From a bacterium (GTDB taxonomy: Bacteria > UBP15 > UBA6099 > JAJRTR01): 64,000 nucleotides of DNA. The translations under genes were made by a program, and so were the position numbers. The stretch spans positions 1 through 64,000 of the forward strand of contig JAJRTR010000111.1 of the NCBI GenBank assembly GCA_024278215.1, in the 5' to 3' direction. The notes below the pieces were generated by a model. That model was not told the DNA's origin and ran no database searches. It worked only from the letters and a program-made list of their open reading frames with translations. Shown here in pieces: positions 54,606-63,270 of this stretch (position 1 is its first letter; every line of letters starts with the position of its first letter).

Positions 54606-55805
54606 ATGAAGAAAGTCCTTGTAATAATAGGCGATGGAATGGCGGACGAACCTGTGGCGGCTCTCGGTGGGAAAACCCCGATGGAAGTGGCCGAAACTCC
54701 GGTTATGGACGACCTCGCCCGCAGGGGCACTGTCGGCCTCACCAACAATGTGCCTGACGGAATGGAGCCGGGCAGCGATGTCGCTATCATGTCGATTCTC
54801 GGGTACGACCCGGCTGCTTATTACACGGGGCGCGGCCCTCTCGAAGCGGTCAGCATGGGTGTCGAAATCGACGCGGAAGAAACGGCTTTCCGCTGTAATC
54901 TCATTTCTCTTGACGGCGGCAAACTCCTCGATTACAGCGCGGGGCACATCACTACTGAAGAATCCGGGGAAATTATCGAAACACTCAAGCAACAACTCGA
55001 CAGTGATTCCTTTCAGTTTCATCACGGTGTGAGTTTCAGGAACCTGCTTGTCGGACGCGGCGATTTCTCGCGTGTGTCGACCAGTGCGCCCCACGACCAC
55101 ATGGACGAACGCTGGGCGGACTTCCTTCCCTGCGGCGGTGGTTCGGACAATCTGCGGGAGATAATGAGCAGGTCGAGGGCGATTCTGGCGGATCATCCAG
55201 TGAATAAAGCACGCCGTGAAAAGGGCAAAAGGTCCGCGAACTCGATATGGCCGTGGAGCGGCGGCGGCCTGCCGTAAATCACGCCGTTCAAAGAGAAATA
55301 CGGGCTCGGTGGCGGTGTTGTGTCGGCAGTCGATCTTGTACAGGGACTCGGCACTGTCGCCGGTCTGGACGCTGTCTCCGTCGAGGGCGCCACCGGGCTT
55401 GTGGACACAAATTACGAGGGGAAAGTCAGCGCGACGCTCGATATTCTCGAAAAAAATGATTTCGCGCTGATCCACCTCGAAGGGCCCGACGAAGCGGGCC
55501 ATATCGGTGATCCCGACCTGAAGATTGAAGGCATAAGGCGTCTGGACAGCCTTGTCGTCGCTCCGCTTGTGGAAGCGATAATGAAGTATCCCGAATATGT
55601 GTTGTTTATTCTCCCCGACCACCCCACGCCCCTGCGGTTGCGGACTCATACGACGAACCCGGTTCCATTTATCGCGCTTGCCGCAGGTGTGAGCCTGCCG
55701 GAAACACGCGCTGCCGCTTATTGCGAAAAGGAAGCTGCCGCGACGGGTATTTCCATACACGATGGGCACACGCTCCTCGGCAGGTTGCTCGGCGGCTGGC
55801 TGTAG
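54606..55805 (+). pseudogene. apgM-type phosphoglycerate mutase / proposed homoserine kinase, interrupted by an in-frame TAA
   Basis: The reading frame has 400 codons, the usual size, and runs from MKKVLVIIGDGMADEPVAAL (metal-binding Asp) to GRLLGGWL. It contains the typical NNVPDGMEPGSDVAIMSILG, FHHGVSFRNLLV and HLEGPDEAGHIGDPDLKIEG. A TAA at 55275-55277 interrupts it after WPWSGGGLP; the frame then continues ITPFKEKYGLGGG with no shift. Aligned with family members, exactly one sense codon is replaced. Both halves keep family motifs, so the mutation or read error is recent. The family covers cofactor-independent phosphoglycerate mutases and, next to hom, suspected homoserine kinases. As written it would give a 223-residue fragment. 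Confidence 0.85.
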
Positions 55806-55850
55806 CGTGGGTTTGGCGTTACATGTCCATATAAATCAGAATCAACCGAA

Positions 55851-57287
55851 ATGAACAATATAACAAGCACAGTGTTGCAACGAATACGCGAGGTCTGCGT
55901 GCGCTTCGAGCTGTTTGAGCGCGGCGAGTGTGTTGTGGCGGCCGTGTCGGGCGGTGCGGACTCGATATGTATGCTGCACGCGCTGGACGTGCTTAAAAAC
56001 GAGTTCGCGGGCGACATTATTGTCGCACATCTCAACCATGGCCTGCGCGGGCCTGCCGCCGATGCCGACGCGGAATTCACAAAGTGCAAAGCGCTGGAGA
56101 TGGGCCTCGATTACAGGATCGGGCGAATAGGCGTCGATGTGAAGATGCCGGACGGGGCGGTCGCGACCGAGGCGGCGCTCAGGTCGGCGCGTTATGAGTT
56201 TCTCAACAGGGTTGCACTCGAGACGAACGCTGCACGCATCGCCACGGCACATACGCTCGACGACCAGGCGGAAACTGTGCTTATGCGTTTTCTCAAAGGT
56301 GCGACTGTTACCGGCCTCGCCGGCATAAGGCCTGTGAATGGAAATATTGTCCGACCACTACTGTACGTTGCGAGAAATGAAGTCGAGGCATACTGCGCCG
56401 ACAATAAACTCGAATTTCGGACGGATGAAACAAATTGGGACGAGAAATATCTGCGCAACAGGATTCGACACAGGCTTATACCGGCGCTTGAAAAGGAATA
56501 CAACCCACAACTGCGCGGAACACTTGCGAAAATGGCCGCGAACTTCCGCAGAGACTGCGAATATCTTGACGGTGCGGCGGAGAAGATTTATTCCGATGCC
56601 GTGCTGAAGAAAACGGAAGGTGAGATCGAACTCGATACAGGCAAACTGCGCCGATTGCACAGCGCCGTATTGTCCCGTGTTATCCTTATAGCCTTGTACG
56701 ATCTGAGCGACGCCGTGGGCGGCGGAAGGCTCGAAAGCGTGCATGTCGATGAAATCTGTGAAATGATCGGCAGGAGCGACGCGGGTATTTCCGCCACACT
56801 GCCGGGTGGGATAACCGTAACGAAAAGATACCGCGAACTCGTGTTTTCGATGTCCGGCGGGAAACCACCGCCGATAAAAGGAGAATTCGTTATACCCTTG
56901 AAGGATGGCCGCTGCATGATTCCCGAAGCCGGGCTGAACCTTGATATTTGCACACTGCCTTTTTCTGTGGAAATGATGTCGAACGGCGACAGGATGACCG
57001 AATACTTCGACGCCGAACGCATCGGGGGCCGCGACCTTGCAATAAGATTTCCTCGCGAAGGCGACCGTTTCCGACCGCTTGGGATGGATCATGCGAAAAA
57101 ATTGTCGGATTTTTTTGTGGATGAAAAAGTCGACAGGAACCGGCGCGGGCAAGTGCCGCTACTGGTGTGCGGGGGCGATATTATGTGGATAATCGGTCGG
57201 CGCATCGACCAGAGATTCCGGCTCGAGCCGGGCAGGACAAAAGCTGTTTTGAAAGTGAGCGTAACAGCAAACCGGGAACTTCACTGA
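55851..57287 (+). CDS. tilS: tRNA(Ile)-lysidine synthase
   Basis: The 478-residue protein has the PP-loop VAAVSGGADSICMLHAL, AHLNHGLRG, ATAHTLDDQAETVLMRFLKG and WDEKYLRNRIRHRLIPAL, all typical of TilS, plus a C-terminal TilS-C domain (FPREGDRFRPLGM...KLSDFFVDEKV). It ligates lysine to C34 of tRNA-Ile(CAU), changing codon reading from AUG to AUA, and is essential. The start is the ATG at 55851. It follows the apgM-type gene by 45 bp. Confidence 0.95.
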   Translation: MNNITSTVLQRIREVCVRFELFERGECVVAAVSGGADSICMLHALDVLKNEFAGDIIVAHLNHGLRGPAADADAEFTKCKALEMGLDYRIGRIGVDVKMPDGAVATEAALRSARYEFLNRVALETNAARIATAHTLDDQAETVLMRFLKGATVTGLAGIRPVNGNIVRPLLYVARNEVEAYCADNKLEFRTDETNWDEKYLRNRIRHRLIPALEKEYNPQLRGTLAKMAANFRRDCEYLDGAAEKIYSDAVLKKTEGEIELDTGKLRRLHSAVLSRVILIALYDLSDAVGGGRLESVHVDEICEMIGRSDAGISATLPGGITVTKRYRELVFSMSGGKPPPIKGEFVIPLKDGRCMIPEAGLNLDICTLPFSVEMMSNGDRMTEYFDAERIGGRDLAIRFPREGDRFRPLGMDHAKKLSDFFVDEKVDRNRRGQVPLLVCGGDIMWIIGRRIDQRFRLEPGRTKAVLKVSVTANRELH

Positions 57288-57339
57288 AATGCAACAAAAA
57301 AATGATAAGTGATGGATATTATAATGGTAGCAGTGGGCA

Positions 57340-57378
57340 GATTGCAAAATTCCGGTTCCTTCGCGGTCGGTTGCGATC
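57340..57378 (+). repeat. TIR-family fragment (diverged left end)
   Basis: CAGATTGCAAAATTCCGGTT and the following TCGCGGTCGGTTGC align with the left end of the complete element (CCAATTGCAAAATTCTGATT, CTGCGGTCGGTTGC) with several changes. The rest of the element is absent. Confidence 0.6.
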
Positions 57379-57442
57379 GGTTCGGTAGTGCGGAAAATAA
57401 TTGTTTTGAACCCGAATTTCAGTCTGAAAAAAATCCGCATGA

Positions 57443-57472
57443 TTGTTGTAAGTGTGCAGTTTCGGGTATAAT
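57443..57472 (+). promoter_or_regulatory. Candidate promoter of the HD-GYP gene
   Basis: TTGTTG (57443-57448), an 18-base spacer and TATAAT (57467-57472) lie about 90 bases before the GTG at 57565. Confidence 0.5.
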
Positions 57473-57564
57473 CCGAATAATAAAGCAAATATCAGCACAA
57501 AAATGATGGGGGGATTCATGTAATCCCGGAGTTAACAAATTAAAGATTGTAATCGGAGGTTCGC

Positions 57565-59181
57565 GTGTCTGACTTAAGCGCTGAAAACTTTCTGCTTCAA
57601 AGAAAAAACGATCTTCTTAAACAGCTTATATCGGTGATGAATACAACACCGAAGCTGGACAACATCCTGAAGTATATACTCGATCTTATCAACATGGTGA
57701 CAACCGCCGAATCGAGTATCATGCTGACGAAGGAAGTGCTCGAGGGAGAGAACCTGACGGTGCGTGTGTTGTCGGGACTGAAGAAGACGCTCGTCGGCAA
57801 TGAGTGGCCTATGGCGAAGGGGATTTTGTCCGAGGTATACTGCTCGGGCGCTGAGAGGATCGTAAACTCGCCTTCCTCGGACCCCGGTTATTCGCCTGAC
57901 TTCGGGCCATTCTGCAATGTTGAAATAAGGAATATGATAGCAGTTCCGATGAATGCCGAGGGCAAGCTTATAGGTGTAATCGGGGTGCTGAACAAGAAAG
58001 ACGGGCTGAGCTTCACCGACGAAGATATGGAGTTGGCGCTGATAATGGCTGAGCAGGCGGCGAGTCTGGCGGGCGAAGCCGCCGCGCTCAGATCGACGGA
58101 GGCGAAGGTCAAACGCTTCAACACACTGCTCCAGGTGTCCAGGGAAATCACGCAGATCAACGACCTGCACGAACTGTTGCAGGTTATCATGGAAGCCGCG
58201 AAAAAGGTAATGCGCGCCGATGCCAGTTCCCTGTTTCTGCTGGACAGGAAAGCGAACGAACTGTACATCGAGACCGCCCAGGGCGAAGCCGGCGAGAAGA
58301 TAAAGACAATCAGGCTTCCTCTCGGTGTGGGCATCGCGGGGTGGGTAGCCCAGAAAGGGAAACCCCAACTTGTCAAGGACGCTTATGAGGACAGCCGCTT
58401 CAATTCCGACTATGACAAGAAAACCGGATACAGGACCAAATCCATCGTATGCGTCCCGCTTGAATATAAAAGGCAGACGACGGGCGTTATCCAGATTATC
58501 AACGCTCTCGATAAAGAATACTTCGAAGATGACGATGTCGATTACATGGTGGCGCTGGCGGGCCAGGCGGCTGTCGCTATCGAGAATGCCAGACTTCTGC
58601 AATCAAACAAAGAATTGTTCCTTAATGTCGTAATGGCGCTTGTTAAAGTTATCGACTCGCGCCACAAGTTCTTTATCGGCCATTCTGTGAGAGTGTCGAC
58701 ATATTCCGTAGCAATCGCGCGCGAACTGGGACTACCACCGGGCGAGATCGAAAAGATACAAATATCCGGCTTCCTCCACGACATCGGCAGGTTGCAGATT
58801 CCCGATGGCATAATCACCAAACCGGGTAAACTGGCCGAGCCGGAAATGAAAGCTATCAGGATGCAGCCGCTGTTCGGCGCGAAGATTCTGCAGGGCATAA
58901 AGATGCTCGACTACGCCGTGCCCGCGATCCTCTACCACATGGAATACTACAACGGGAAAGGATACCCGAAAGGCTTGAAGGGCGAGCAGATTCCGCTTAT
59001 CAGCAAGATACTCGGCATCAGCAACGCATTCGACGCCATGTGCTCGCCGAGACCCTACAGGAAACCGATGGACCCGAAATCGGCACGGGGCAAGGTTAAC
59101 ACGCTGGCAGGAAGCCAGTTCGACCCGCTTGTCGTCAAAGCGTTTACGAAAGCTTTCGACACCGGAAAGATCAAACGATGA
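57565..59181 (+). CDS. GAF-GAF-HD-GYP domain protein (putative c-di-GMP phosphodiesterase)
   Basis: The 538-residue protein has two GAF domains (about 20-175 and 190-345) and an HD-GYP domain (about 360-525). The metal motif FLHDIGRLQIPDGI, and YHMEYYNGKGYPKGL with the GYP signature, are intact, although HDIGK is HDIGR. Active family members degrade c-di-GMP to GMP; a replaced Lys may weaken activity. GAF domains bind cyclic nucleotides or haem, so input could be intracellular. It starts at a GTG with GGAGG upstream. It can be the counterpart of the diguanylate cyclase at 5649, though distant. Confidence 0.88.
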   Translation: MSDLSAENFLLQRKNDLLKQLISVMNTTPKLDNILKYILDLINMVTTAESSIMLTKEVLEGENLTVRVLSGLKKTLVGNEWPMAKGILSEVYCSGAERIVNSPSSDPGYSPDFGPFCNVEIRNMIAVPMNAEGKLIGVIGVLNKKDGLSFTDEDMELALIMAEQAASLAGEAAALRSTEAKVKRFNTLLQVSREITQINDLHELLQVIMEAAKKVMRADASSLFLLDRKANELYIETAQGEAGEKIKTIRLPLGVGIAGWVAQKGKPQLVKDAYEDSRFNSDYDKKTGYRTKSIVCVPLEYKRQTTGVIQIINALDKEYFEDDDVDYMVALAGQAAVAIENARLLQSNKELFLNVVMALVKVIDSRHKFFIGHSVRVSTYSVAIARELGLPPGEIEKIQISGFLHDIGRLQIPDGIITKPGKLAEPEMKAIRMQPLFGAKILQGIKMLDYAVPAILYHMEYYNGKGYPKGLKGEQIPLISKILGISNAFDAMCSPRPYRKPMDPKSARGKVNTLAGSQFDPLVVKAFTKAFDTGKIKR

Positions 59182-59220
59182 CGCCGCGCCGGTACTCCGA
59201 AATCTGTTCGAGACAATAGA

Positions 59221-60165
59221 ATGAGATTGAAATCCGAACCCAAACCGCATATAGCAGTGGTCGGGAGCGCGGACATCGAGTTGACGATGTCGCTACCGCG
59301 ATTGCCGACGCCCGGCGATACGCTATTCGCCGACCCGATAGAGAGCAGGCCGGGAGGCCGCGCCACGAATATCTGCTCGGCGCTCTCCAGGCTGGGATGC
59401 CGGGTTTTCCTTTTCACTAATGTCGGCCTCGATGCGCACGGGGCGGGCGTGCTCGCAGACCTCAGCAAGCAACGCATCAATGTGGATTACGTCGAGAGGT
59501 CGGACGACCCGACGGGGATTATCCACATCTTCCGGGACACGGCAGGCGCTAAGTTCCGTGTCGTGGCGCCCGGCGCGGGCCGCAACATGTCGCGGAACCC
59601 CCTCATAAACGGCAAAGCCATGATTTCTTCATGCCAGCTGCTGGTTCTGCTGGCGGATGTGTCGGAAGACGTGTTTGGATTTTCAATAGATATTGCCCAC
59701 CATTTCGATGTGCCGGTACTCGCGATTCCCGCACCCGCGGACAGGGTGAGACCGAGCCTGCTTTCAAAAGCCGACATCGTTCTTGCCGGCGTGTCCGAGT
59801 CCGAAGCCCTGACGAAATCGCGGCCCGAGACGCTTTCGACAGCGGAGGAGGCACTGAACATTTTTCTCAAGCTGGGGCCCGGAGCGGCAATCATCTATCT
59901 TGGGCGTTTCGGCGCGGCCTGCTCGTCCAAACTCAACGAGTCGATGTTTTTCCCCGCGCCGCAAAGCAACTCGCCGATTGCGCCCGAGGCAGAGGAGATT
60001 TTTACGGCGGCGCTGTCTTACTGCCTTTGTGCGGAATACCCTCTTGCCGAAGCCTGCACATTTGCCGTGTCGGCGGTAAACCTTGTGAACAGCCGTGCCG
60101 CGGAGCCTTTCGCCTACCCGTCGCTCCAGCAGATATCCGCGTCGAACAACCTCCGTTTCTCATAA
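59221..60165 (+). CDS. PfkB-family protein with degenerate catalytic motif
   Basis: The 314-residue protein has the ribokinase fold: HIAVVGSADIELTMSLPRLPTPGDTLFA at the start, ESRPGGRATNICSALSRLG (PfkB signature 1) and GAKFRVVAPGAGRNMS. The C-terminal signature that should read D-T-x-G-A-G-D is here IAPEAEEIF. The Gly-rich anion hole and catalytic Asp are therefore lost, with Glu at the Asp position. It may not be an active kinase. The start ATG at 59221 lies 39 bp past the HD-GYP stop, so co-transcription is likely. I see no sugar pathway partner. Confidence 0.8.
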   Translation: MRLKSEPKPHIAVVGSADIELTMSLPRLPTPGDTLFADPIESRPGGRATNICSALSRLGCRVFLFTNVGLDAHGAGVLADLSKQRINVDYVERSDDPTGIIHIFRDTAGAKFRVVAPGAGRNMSRNPLINGKAMISSCQLLVLLADVSEDVFGFSIDIAHHFDVPVLAIPAPADRVRPSLLSKADIVLAGVSESEALTKSRPETLSTAEEALNIFLKLGPGAAIIYLGRFGAACSSKLNESMFFPAPQSNSPIAPEAEEIFTAALSYCLCAEYPLAEACTFAVSAVNLVNSRAAEPFAYPSLQQISASNNLRFS

Positions 60166-60265
60166 TATGTTTTTCCCACGCCGATGTGACACAGGCAGGA
60201 TTGCCGGATATACTTAATTGAATAGTTACATCACTTACAAAAACATAAACGGGAACAGTAGTAAA

Positions 60266-60925
60266 ATGTTTACAGGAATCATTACGGAAACAGGAAAACT
60301 TAAGGAGATCAGGCGCAAAGGGCAGTCGCTGGAATTGCGCATCGAAGGGCCTGAAACAGCGGCAGGCGCGGAGCCGGGAGACAGTGTCGCCGTCGACGGT
60401 GTGTGCCTCACGGTAACGTCCATTGAAGGCGCGTCGATGAAAATGGATGTGGGCGAGGAAACATTCCGGCTCACTACGCTGTCTAAAAGGAAAGTGTCGG
60501 ACAGTGTAAACCTCGAGCCGTCCCTGCGTCTTGGTGGAAAGATGGGCGGTCATATCGTCACCGGCCACGTGGATGCGGTCGGGCGCATAGCGGCCATCGA
60601 GAAGAAAACGACTGAAGTAACTGTGGCAATAAGTTTCCCCCGCGAACTCGCCGTTTTCATCGCGGCGAAAGGCTCTGTCACAGTCGACGGGATCAGCCTC
60701 ACAGTGGGGGAAGTCGAGAACGGTCGTTTCAAGCTCCACCTGATACCACACACGGTCGAGAACACGACACTGAGGAATCGCAGGGCCGGCGACGAAGTGA
60801 ATATCGAGGTGGACGTGCTTGCGAGATACGTTCAAAACGCACTCGACAACGGCCACGCGAAAGCGGGCGGGCTGTTCGACAAACTTCAGAAATTCGGATA
60901 CACGAAAGCGGAGGGAAATGTTTAG
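60266..60925 (+). CDS. ribE: Riboflavin synthase alpha chain
   Basis: The 219-residue protein has two tandem lumazine-binding repeats, each with its typical start: MFTGIITETGKL and GGHIVTGHVDAVGRI. It has DSVAVDGVCLTVT and GSVTVDGISLTVG at the ligand site and the C-terminal VDVLARYVQN oligomerisation helix. It dismutates two 6,7-dimethyl-8-ribityllumazine into riboflavin and pyrimidinedione. The start is the ATG at 60266. Its stop overlaps the start of rapZ by 8 bp. No other rib gene is near, and no FMN riboswitch could be seen. Confidence 0.96.
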   Translation: MFTGIITETGKLKEIRRKGQSLELRIEGPETAAGAEPGDSVAVDGVCLTVTSIEGASMKMDVGEETFRLTTLSKRKVSDSVNLEPSLRLGGKMGGHIVTGHVDAVGRIAAIEKKTTEVTVAISFPRELAVFIAAKGSVTVDGISLTVGEVENGRFKLHLIPHTVENTTLRNRRAGDEVNIEVDVLARYVQNALDNGHAKAGGLFDKLQKFGYTKAEGNV

Positions 60926-61784
60926 CATCAACATTATCACAGGCCTTTCCGGGGCGGGGAAAACATTCGCCAACAAGTGTATGGAGGACATGGGTTTCTA
61001 TTGTATGGACAATCTGCCGCCCGCACTGATTCCGCATTTCGCCGAGTTGTGCGCGAATTCGACGCGCAAGATCGACAAAGTATCGCTCGTGATCGATATT
61101 CGCGGAGGCGAGTTTTTCGACGATCTTTTCAAGGCTCTCGACGCCCTCGACCAGGCCGACTACAAATACTCCATCATTTTCCTCGACACTTCGGACGAAG
61201 TCCTTATCCGCAGGTATAAAGAGTCCAGGCGGCAGCACCCACTCGCGGGCGAAGCGGGCAGCACCCTCGACGGCATCCGCTCCGAACGGAAGAGACTGAA
61301 AAAACTCAGAGACCGCGCCGACCTGTATATCGACACAACAAAAATGAATCTGTGGGCACTGAAAAAGAAACTGAACTCGATTATTGCGGGCGGCGAAAAC
61401 GAGGGAAACATCACTGTCGCAGTCGTCTCTTTCGGCTACAAACACGGCGTTCCCATGGACGTCGATTTCGTCTTTGACGTTCGTTTCCTGCCCAACCCGT
61501 ATTACGAGGAAAAACTCAAGGGGCTGACCGGGGAAGACGACGAGGTGTCCACATTCGTCATGGCCAGTCCGACAGCGGTCGAGTTCCTCGACAAGGTTAA
61601 AGAGATGATGTTGTTTGTGCTCCCGCACACCATCGCGGAGGGCAAGAGCAACGTCGTGATCGCTATCGGCTGCACAGGCGGACACCACAGGTCTGTCGTG
61701 CTTTCCATCGAACTCGCGAGGTTCCTGACACAGAACGGCTACAACGTACATGTCAGGCACAGGGATATCGCGACCGGCGACTGA
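60918..61784 (+). CDS. rapZ: RapZ/YvcJ-family nucleotide-binding protein
   Basis: The 288-residue protein starts MFSINIITGLSGAGKTFANKCMEDMGF with a Walker A (GLSGAGKT), then YCMDNLPPALIPHF, DIRGGEFFDDLFKALD, LDTSDEVLIRRYKESRRQHPL and the C-terminal FSVIAIGCTGGHHRS-like segment. The family binds nucleotides; in E. coli RapZ controls GlmZ sRNA decay and so amino-sugar synthesis, and YvcJ affects competence in Bacillus. GCGGAGGGAA precedes the ATG inside the end of ribE. It is followed by yvcK, a common bacterial order. Confidence 0.92.
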   Translation: MFSINIITGLSGAGKTFANKCMEDMGFYCMDNLPPALIPHFAELCANSTRKIDKVSLVIDIRGGEFFDDLFKALDALDQADYKYSIIFLDTSDEVLIRRYKESRRQHPLAGEAGSTLDGIRSERKRLKKLRDRADLYIDTTKMNLWALKKKLNSIIAGGENEGNITVAVVSFGYKHGVPMDVDFVFDVRFLPNPYYEEKLKGLTGEDDEVSTFVMASPTAVEFLDKVKEMMLFVLPHTIAEGKSNVVIAIGCTGGHHRSVVLSIELARFLTQNGYNVHVRHRDIATGD

Positions 61785-61792
61785 AATATTCG

Positions 61793-61876
61793 AGCCGCTT
61801 GCAAAAGAAACGAGACCGCGCAGTTCGGGGCAATTGCAGCCGGTCACAGTAGAATCAGACTTTCACAAGCGGCTCA
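61793..61876 (+). repeat. 84-bp TIR-family element with variant ends
   Basis: Ends are GAGCCGCTTGCAAAAG and CTTTCACAAGCGGCTC, inverted repeats with two mismatches. The inner ends differ from the reference (GCTTG for AATTG) but the change is matched on both sides. The interior shares GCAGCCGGTCACAGTAGAAT with the 49-bp element at 25096. It fills the gap between rapZ and yvcK. Confidence 0.75.
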
Positions 61877-61911
61877 TAAGAGTATACAGTTCCAAAACGG
61901 GACGTGATTAT

Positions 61912-63243
61912 ATGAAACAGTGGAGATGGTTTCTACCCGGGCTGAACATAAAGCGCTGGGTAGCCATTATTATAGCTGGAGTGCTTATCTTCAGCCTCGG
62001 TATGGTTTTCGTCATCGGTAAAAACATCCCGCGCGGATTCTATTTTTTTATCACCTCTTATGTGCGCCAGGGTGTGTTCGGCATCTCTCTGTCGATCATC
62101 GGTATAGCATTGTTCATATACGGTCTCCGGCGCCTCAACAAGAGAATACTCAAGCTGTTCATGCCGGGAGACGATTCATTGCTTATCGACATGCTGTACC
62201 GCGATATGATACTGGGAAAGGGACTGAAGATAGTGGTGATCGGCGGCGGCACGGGTCTTCACTCGCTGTTGCGCGGACTGAAAAAATATTCATCGAACAT
62301 ATCGGCCATCGTGACAGTCAGCGACGACGGCGGCAGTTCGGGGCGCCTGCGCGACGAACTCAACATCCTGCCGCCCGGCGACGTGCGCCAGTGCATCGCG
62401 GCCCTTGCGGATTCGGAAACCGCGGTAGCCGAACTCTTTTCATGCAGGTTCGAGTCGACCGGCTCGCTCAAGGGGCACTCGGTAGGCAACCTGCTTCTGG
62501 CGGCTATGACGGAGCTCAAGGGCGGCGACTTCTACCAGGCGGTGAAGGAACTGAGCAAAGTTCTTGCCGTGCGCGGCAGGGTGCTTCCTTCCACGCTCGA
62601 GCGCGTGACGCTCTGCGCGGAGATGAAGGACGGTACGATAATACGGGGCGAATCGAGCATCACCAGCTCACCGGCGGCGGTCAGCAGGGTGTTCCTCTCT
62701 CCGGCCGACGGCCGGGCGCTCCCCGAGGCTGTCGAAGCGATTATGGATGCCGACCTTGTCGTCATCGGCCCGGGGTCGCTCTTCACCAGCATCATTCCCA
62801 ACCTGCTTGTGAAAGATTTGCTCCAGCCCCTGAGGCGCACGCCCGCGCCAAAAGTATATGTATGCAATGTCATGAGCCAGCCGGGCGAGACCGACGGATA
62901 TTCCGCTTCCGACCATGCGGCGCAGATCGTAAAACTGCTCGGCAAAAAATCCATAGACTACATCGTTCTCAATAATAAGTATCCTTCGCGCCTGCTGGCA
63001 AAGTACAGGGCCGAAGGCGCGGAACCGGTCGAAGTGGACCGGGAAAACCTCGAGCGGCTGGGAATCAGCCGCCTCGTTATGGAAGACCTTATCAGCGAAG
63101 AGCAACTCGTAAGGCACGATCCCGACAAACTCGCCGCCTGCATCATGAAGATAGCGAGGGAAACGTCGCCGGATTCCGTGCAGAACATTCTGCTCTATGA
63201 TGTGGAAAAATTTCGCGAAAGACTGATGCAGATAGGAATTTGA
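61912..63243 (+). CDS. yvcK: YvcK/CofD-like gluconeogenesis factor with N-terminal membrane domain
   Basis: The 443-residue protein carries the YvcK signature IVVIGGGTGLHSLLRGLKKY followed by IVTVSDDGGSSGRLRDELN and ILPPGDVRQCIAALAD. An extra N-terminal segment of about 100 residues holds two membrane helices (about 14-34 and 43-66), while soluble YvcK proteins are near 320 residues. YvcK is needed for growth on gluconeogenic carbon sources and cell shape in Bacillus, and binds UDP-sugars. The ATG at 61912 follows a weak GGGACG. It lies between rapZ and gap, fitting a role in central carbon control. Confidence 0.9.
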   Translation: MKQWRWFLPGLNIKRWVAIIIAGVLIFSLGMVFVIGKNIPRGFYFFITSYVRQGVFGISLSIIGIALFIYGLRRLNKRILKLFMPGDDSLLIDMLYRDMILGKGLKIVVIGGGTGLHSLLRGLKKYSSNISAIVTVSDDGGSSGRLRDELNILPPGDVRQCIAALADSETAVAELFSCRFESTGSLKGHSVGNLLLAAMTELKGGDFYQAVKELSKVLAVRGRVLPSTLERVTLCAEMKDGTIIRGESSITSSPAAVSRVFLSPADGRALPEAVEAIMDADLVVIGPGSLFTSIIPNLLVKDLLQPLRRTPAPKVYVCNVMSQPGETDGYSASDHAAQIVKLLGKKSIDYIVLNNKYPSRLLAKYRAEGAEPVEVDRENLERLGISRLVMEDLISEEQLVRHDPDKLAACIMKIARETSPDSVQNILLYDVEKFRERLMQIGI

Positions 63244-63270
63244 TGTATTATATTAGTTCAGGGAAAATAA

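Noticed and set aside
55275-55277. Recoding of the in-frame stop as selenocysteine or pyrrolysine
   Set aside because: The codon is TAA; these residues use UGA and UAG, and the family needs neither at this position.
54558-55769. 403-codon open frame opposite the apgM-type gene
   Set aside because: It is antisense to a frame with clear family motifs; its openness does not explain the TAA.
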